Origin: Lewinella sp. W8 | GTDB taxonomy: Bacteria; Bacteroidota; Bacteroidia; Chitinophagales; Saprospiraceae | Reading direction: 5' to 3' | DNA length: 64,000 nucleotides | Assembly (NCBI RefSeq): GCF_004375085.3 | Contig: NZ_SNAQ03000018.1 | Location: forward strand, 1 to 64,000 | Shown here: positions 63,036 to 64,000 of the stretch, in pieces | Layout: each line of letters begins with the position of its first letter | Numbering within the stretch: position 1 is the stretch's first letter | Made by a program: the position numbers and the translations under genes | Notes under the pieces: model-generated | Told to the model about the DNA's origin: nothing | The model's input: only the letters and a program-made list of their open reading frames with translations | The model's database searches: none

Positions 63036-63629
63036 ATAGTGTCCGGACGCCGTTTCTCTCGGCTACGCCTTCGCGAAACAGCGCCGACCACCGAATTAAC
63101 CCTGGTCTAAACGGTACATGACGCTGCCATCGGCAAGGAATGTCTGGTCATGACAGTGGATTTTGCGTCACATCATCCTCAGCCTCGGTCGACCGGCTTG
63201 CGGAGCAAGCCTATTCCGGGCACTTCTCCTTTGCCTTAGCCTCTGCATTCTCCTCCAACTCCGCTCGGCCGACCAGTCAGCTCGTGCCTCGCGCCTGGGC
63301 GGACGAGCTACCCCTTTGATGGCTCGACGTGAAACGTCTCCACCAGCCTCAGCCTTGCGCGACCGGCTTACGGGAACAAGCCTTTTCCAGGGTTCCTTCC
63401 GGATCTATGCTTCCTTCTTCTTTCTTCCTTCTTTTTTCTTCTTTCTTCCCTCTTCCCCTCTCGGCAGACCAGTCAGCTCGTGCCTCGCGCCTGGGCGGAC
63501 GAGCTATCCCTTTGAAGGCTCGACGTGAAACGTCTCCACCAGCCTTAGCCTTCTCCTCAGCCTCGGTCGACCGGCTTGCGCTTGCCCGACCATTCATCGA
63601 TGGGGCGGGGAGCAAGCCTCTTCCGGGCC
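63036..63629. repeat. REP-like palindrome cluster 3 with a 79-bp direct repeat
   Basis: This 594-nt gap contains the short GGCTTGC-GGA-GCAAGCC (63195-63211), a decayed copy (63365-63382) and a long-form copy (63573-63618). A 79-bp direct repeat lies at 63271-63349 and 63467-63545. Each copy holds an AGCTCGT...ACGAGCT stem and GACGT-gaa-ACGTC. A C/T-rich stretch (63405-63462) separates them. No gene is supportable. Confidence 0.85.
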
Positions 63630-64000
63630 TTATTCTTCCTCCAGAATTTCCAGCAACTCCACGTTGGTGGCAATCAGCTGTCCCTTGTCGTTGTGGGTCA
63701 GGGTGAAGGCTACCTGATCGTCTTCGTAGAGTTCGTTGAAGTCGGCGTTGTTTACCGTGGTGTGGTGGAAGAATAGGTTATTGGGGGGGTACTTGATGAA
63801 TCCGTAGCCGTTCTTCAGGCTGAAGATTTCGCTCTCCATCCGGTCACCTACTTCCCCTTCGCTTGGCTCTTCGAACTCAATTTCCTGTTCTTCTTCCTCC
63901 GCGGTATCGTGGGTACCGTTATTGTTGGCCTTGAAGGTGCGGTTGCGGCGGTTCTTGTCCGGGTTGCCGGCCACGAACAGGTTATCCACCAGATCTTCCT
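63630..64000 (-). CDS. Cold-shock-domain protein (5' end beyond right edge)
   Basis: The frame is open to the window edge; a GTG at 63989 is possible as start, but codons further upstream (E-D-L) are also in frame. An acidic linker (about 31-45) precedes a CSD-like beta-barrel with GYGFIKYPPNNLFFHHTTV (RNP-like strand) and EDDQVAFTLTHNDKGQLIATNV. It should bind single-stranded nucleic acid. It ends in an acidic tail. Confidence 0.8.
   Translation of the reverse strand, partial: EDLVDNLFVAGNPDKNRRNRTFKANNNGTHDTAEEEEQEIEFEEPSEGEVGDRMESEIFSLKNGYGFIKYPPNNLFFHHTTVNNADFNELYEDDQVAFTLTHNDKGQLIATNVELLEILEEE

Overview
The window looks like chromosome from a marine-type Bacteroidota of the Saprospiraceae/Lewinella kind. 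The evidence is a CarboxypepD-reg TonB-dependent receptor followed by a type IX-like secreted protein and a PorV-like barrel, Bacteroidota -7 boxes (TAnnTTTG) with no obvious Shine-Dalgarno sequences, the PepX/A2M/OmpA repertoire, and moderately high GC in most genes. The organism is inferred from gene content only.

Layout. 1-3107: 5' part of a large secreted Ig/HYR-repeat surface protein, cut by the window edge. 3.3-7.4 kb: ung, an orphan lipoprotein and two peptide/nickel-type ABC permeases. 7.7-13.2 kb: a lipoprotein alpha-2-macroglobulin. 13.4-15.3 kb: LON-domain protein, HIT protein and greA, the last with a possible leader attenuator. 15.3-24.3 kb: outer-membrane cluster (TonB-dependent receptor, T9SS-like secreted protein, PorV-like protein). 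24.3-28 kb: divergent LacI regulator, ECF sigma factor and a tagaturonate-reductase-like enzyme, with two LacI-type operators in the divergent gap. 28-46 kb: housekeeping and metabolic genes (purM, PepX-type peptidase, pullulanase, hydrolase, HhH membrane protein, OmpA-like protein, ffh, rluA-type synthase, asd, methyltransferase, GNAT, vWA protein), separated by arrays of short triloop palindromes. 46.6-62.2 kb: an AT-richer 11-gene minus-strand operon. 62.3-64 kb: hemD, more palindromes and a cold-shock-domain gene at the edge.

The outstanding system is the 46.6-62.2 kb operon. Read in transcription order it encodes an E1/ThiF enzyme, a ubiquitin-like protein, an E2 with an HPN motif and catalytic Cys, three envelope proteins with signal peptides (one carrying a cytoplasmic JAMM protease), a second JAMM protease, a vWA-7TM-FHA membrane protein, a further secreted or lipoprotein, a caspase-fold protein that has lost both catalytic residues and carries an EAD-like C-terminus, and finally an intact His/Cys caspase with a C-terminal membrane anchor. 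Almost all gaps are under 30 nt. I infer an envelope-spanning, ubiquitin-like-conjugation-controlled caspase system, probably for defence or programmed death. Short hydrophobic-strand/lysine motifs (I-I-I-N-K-P and variants) recur in at least six of its proteins and may be docking or conjugation sites.

No rRNA, tRNA, CRISPR array, integrase or intact IS element was recognised by eye.
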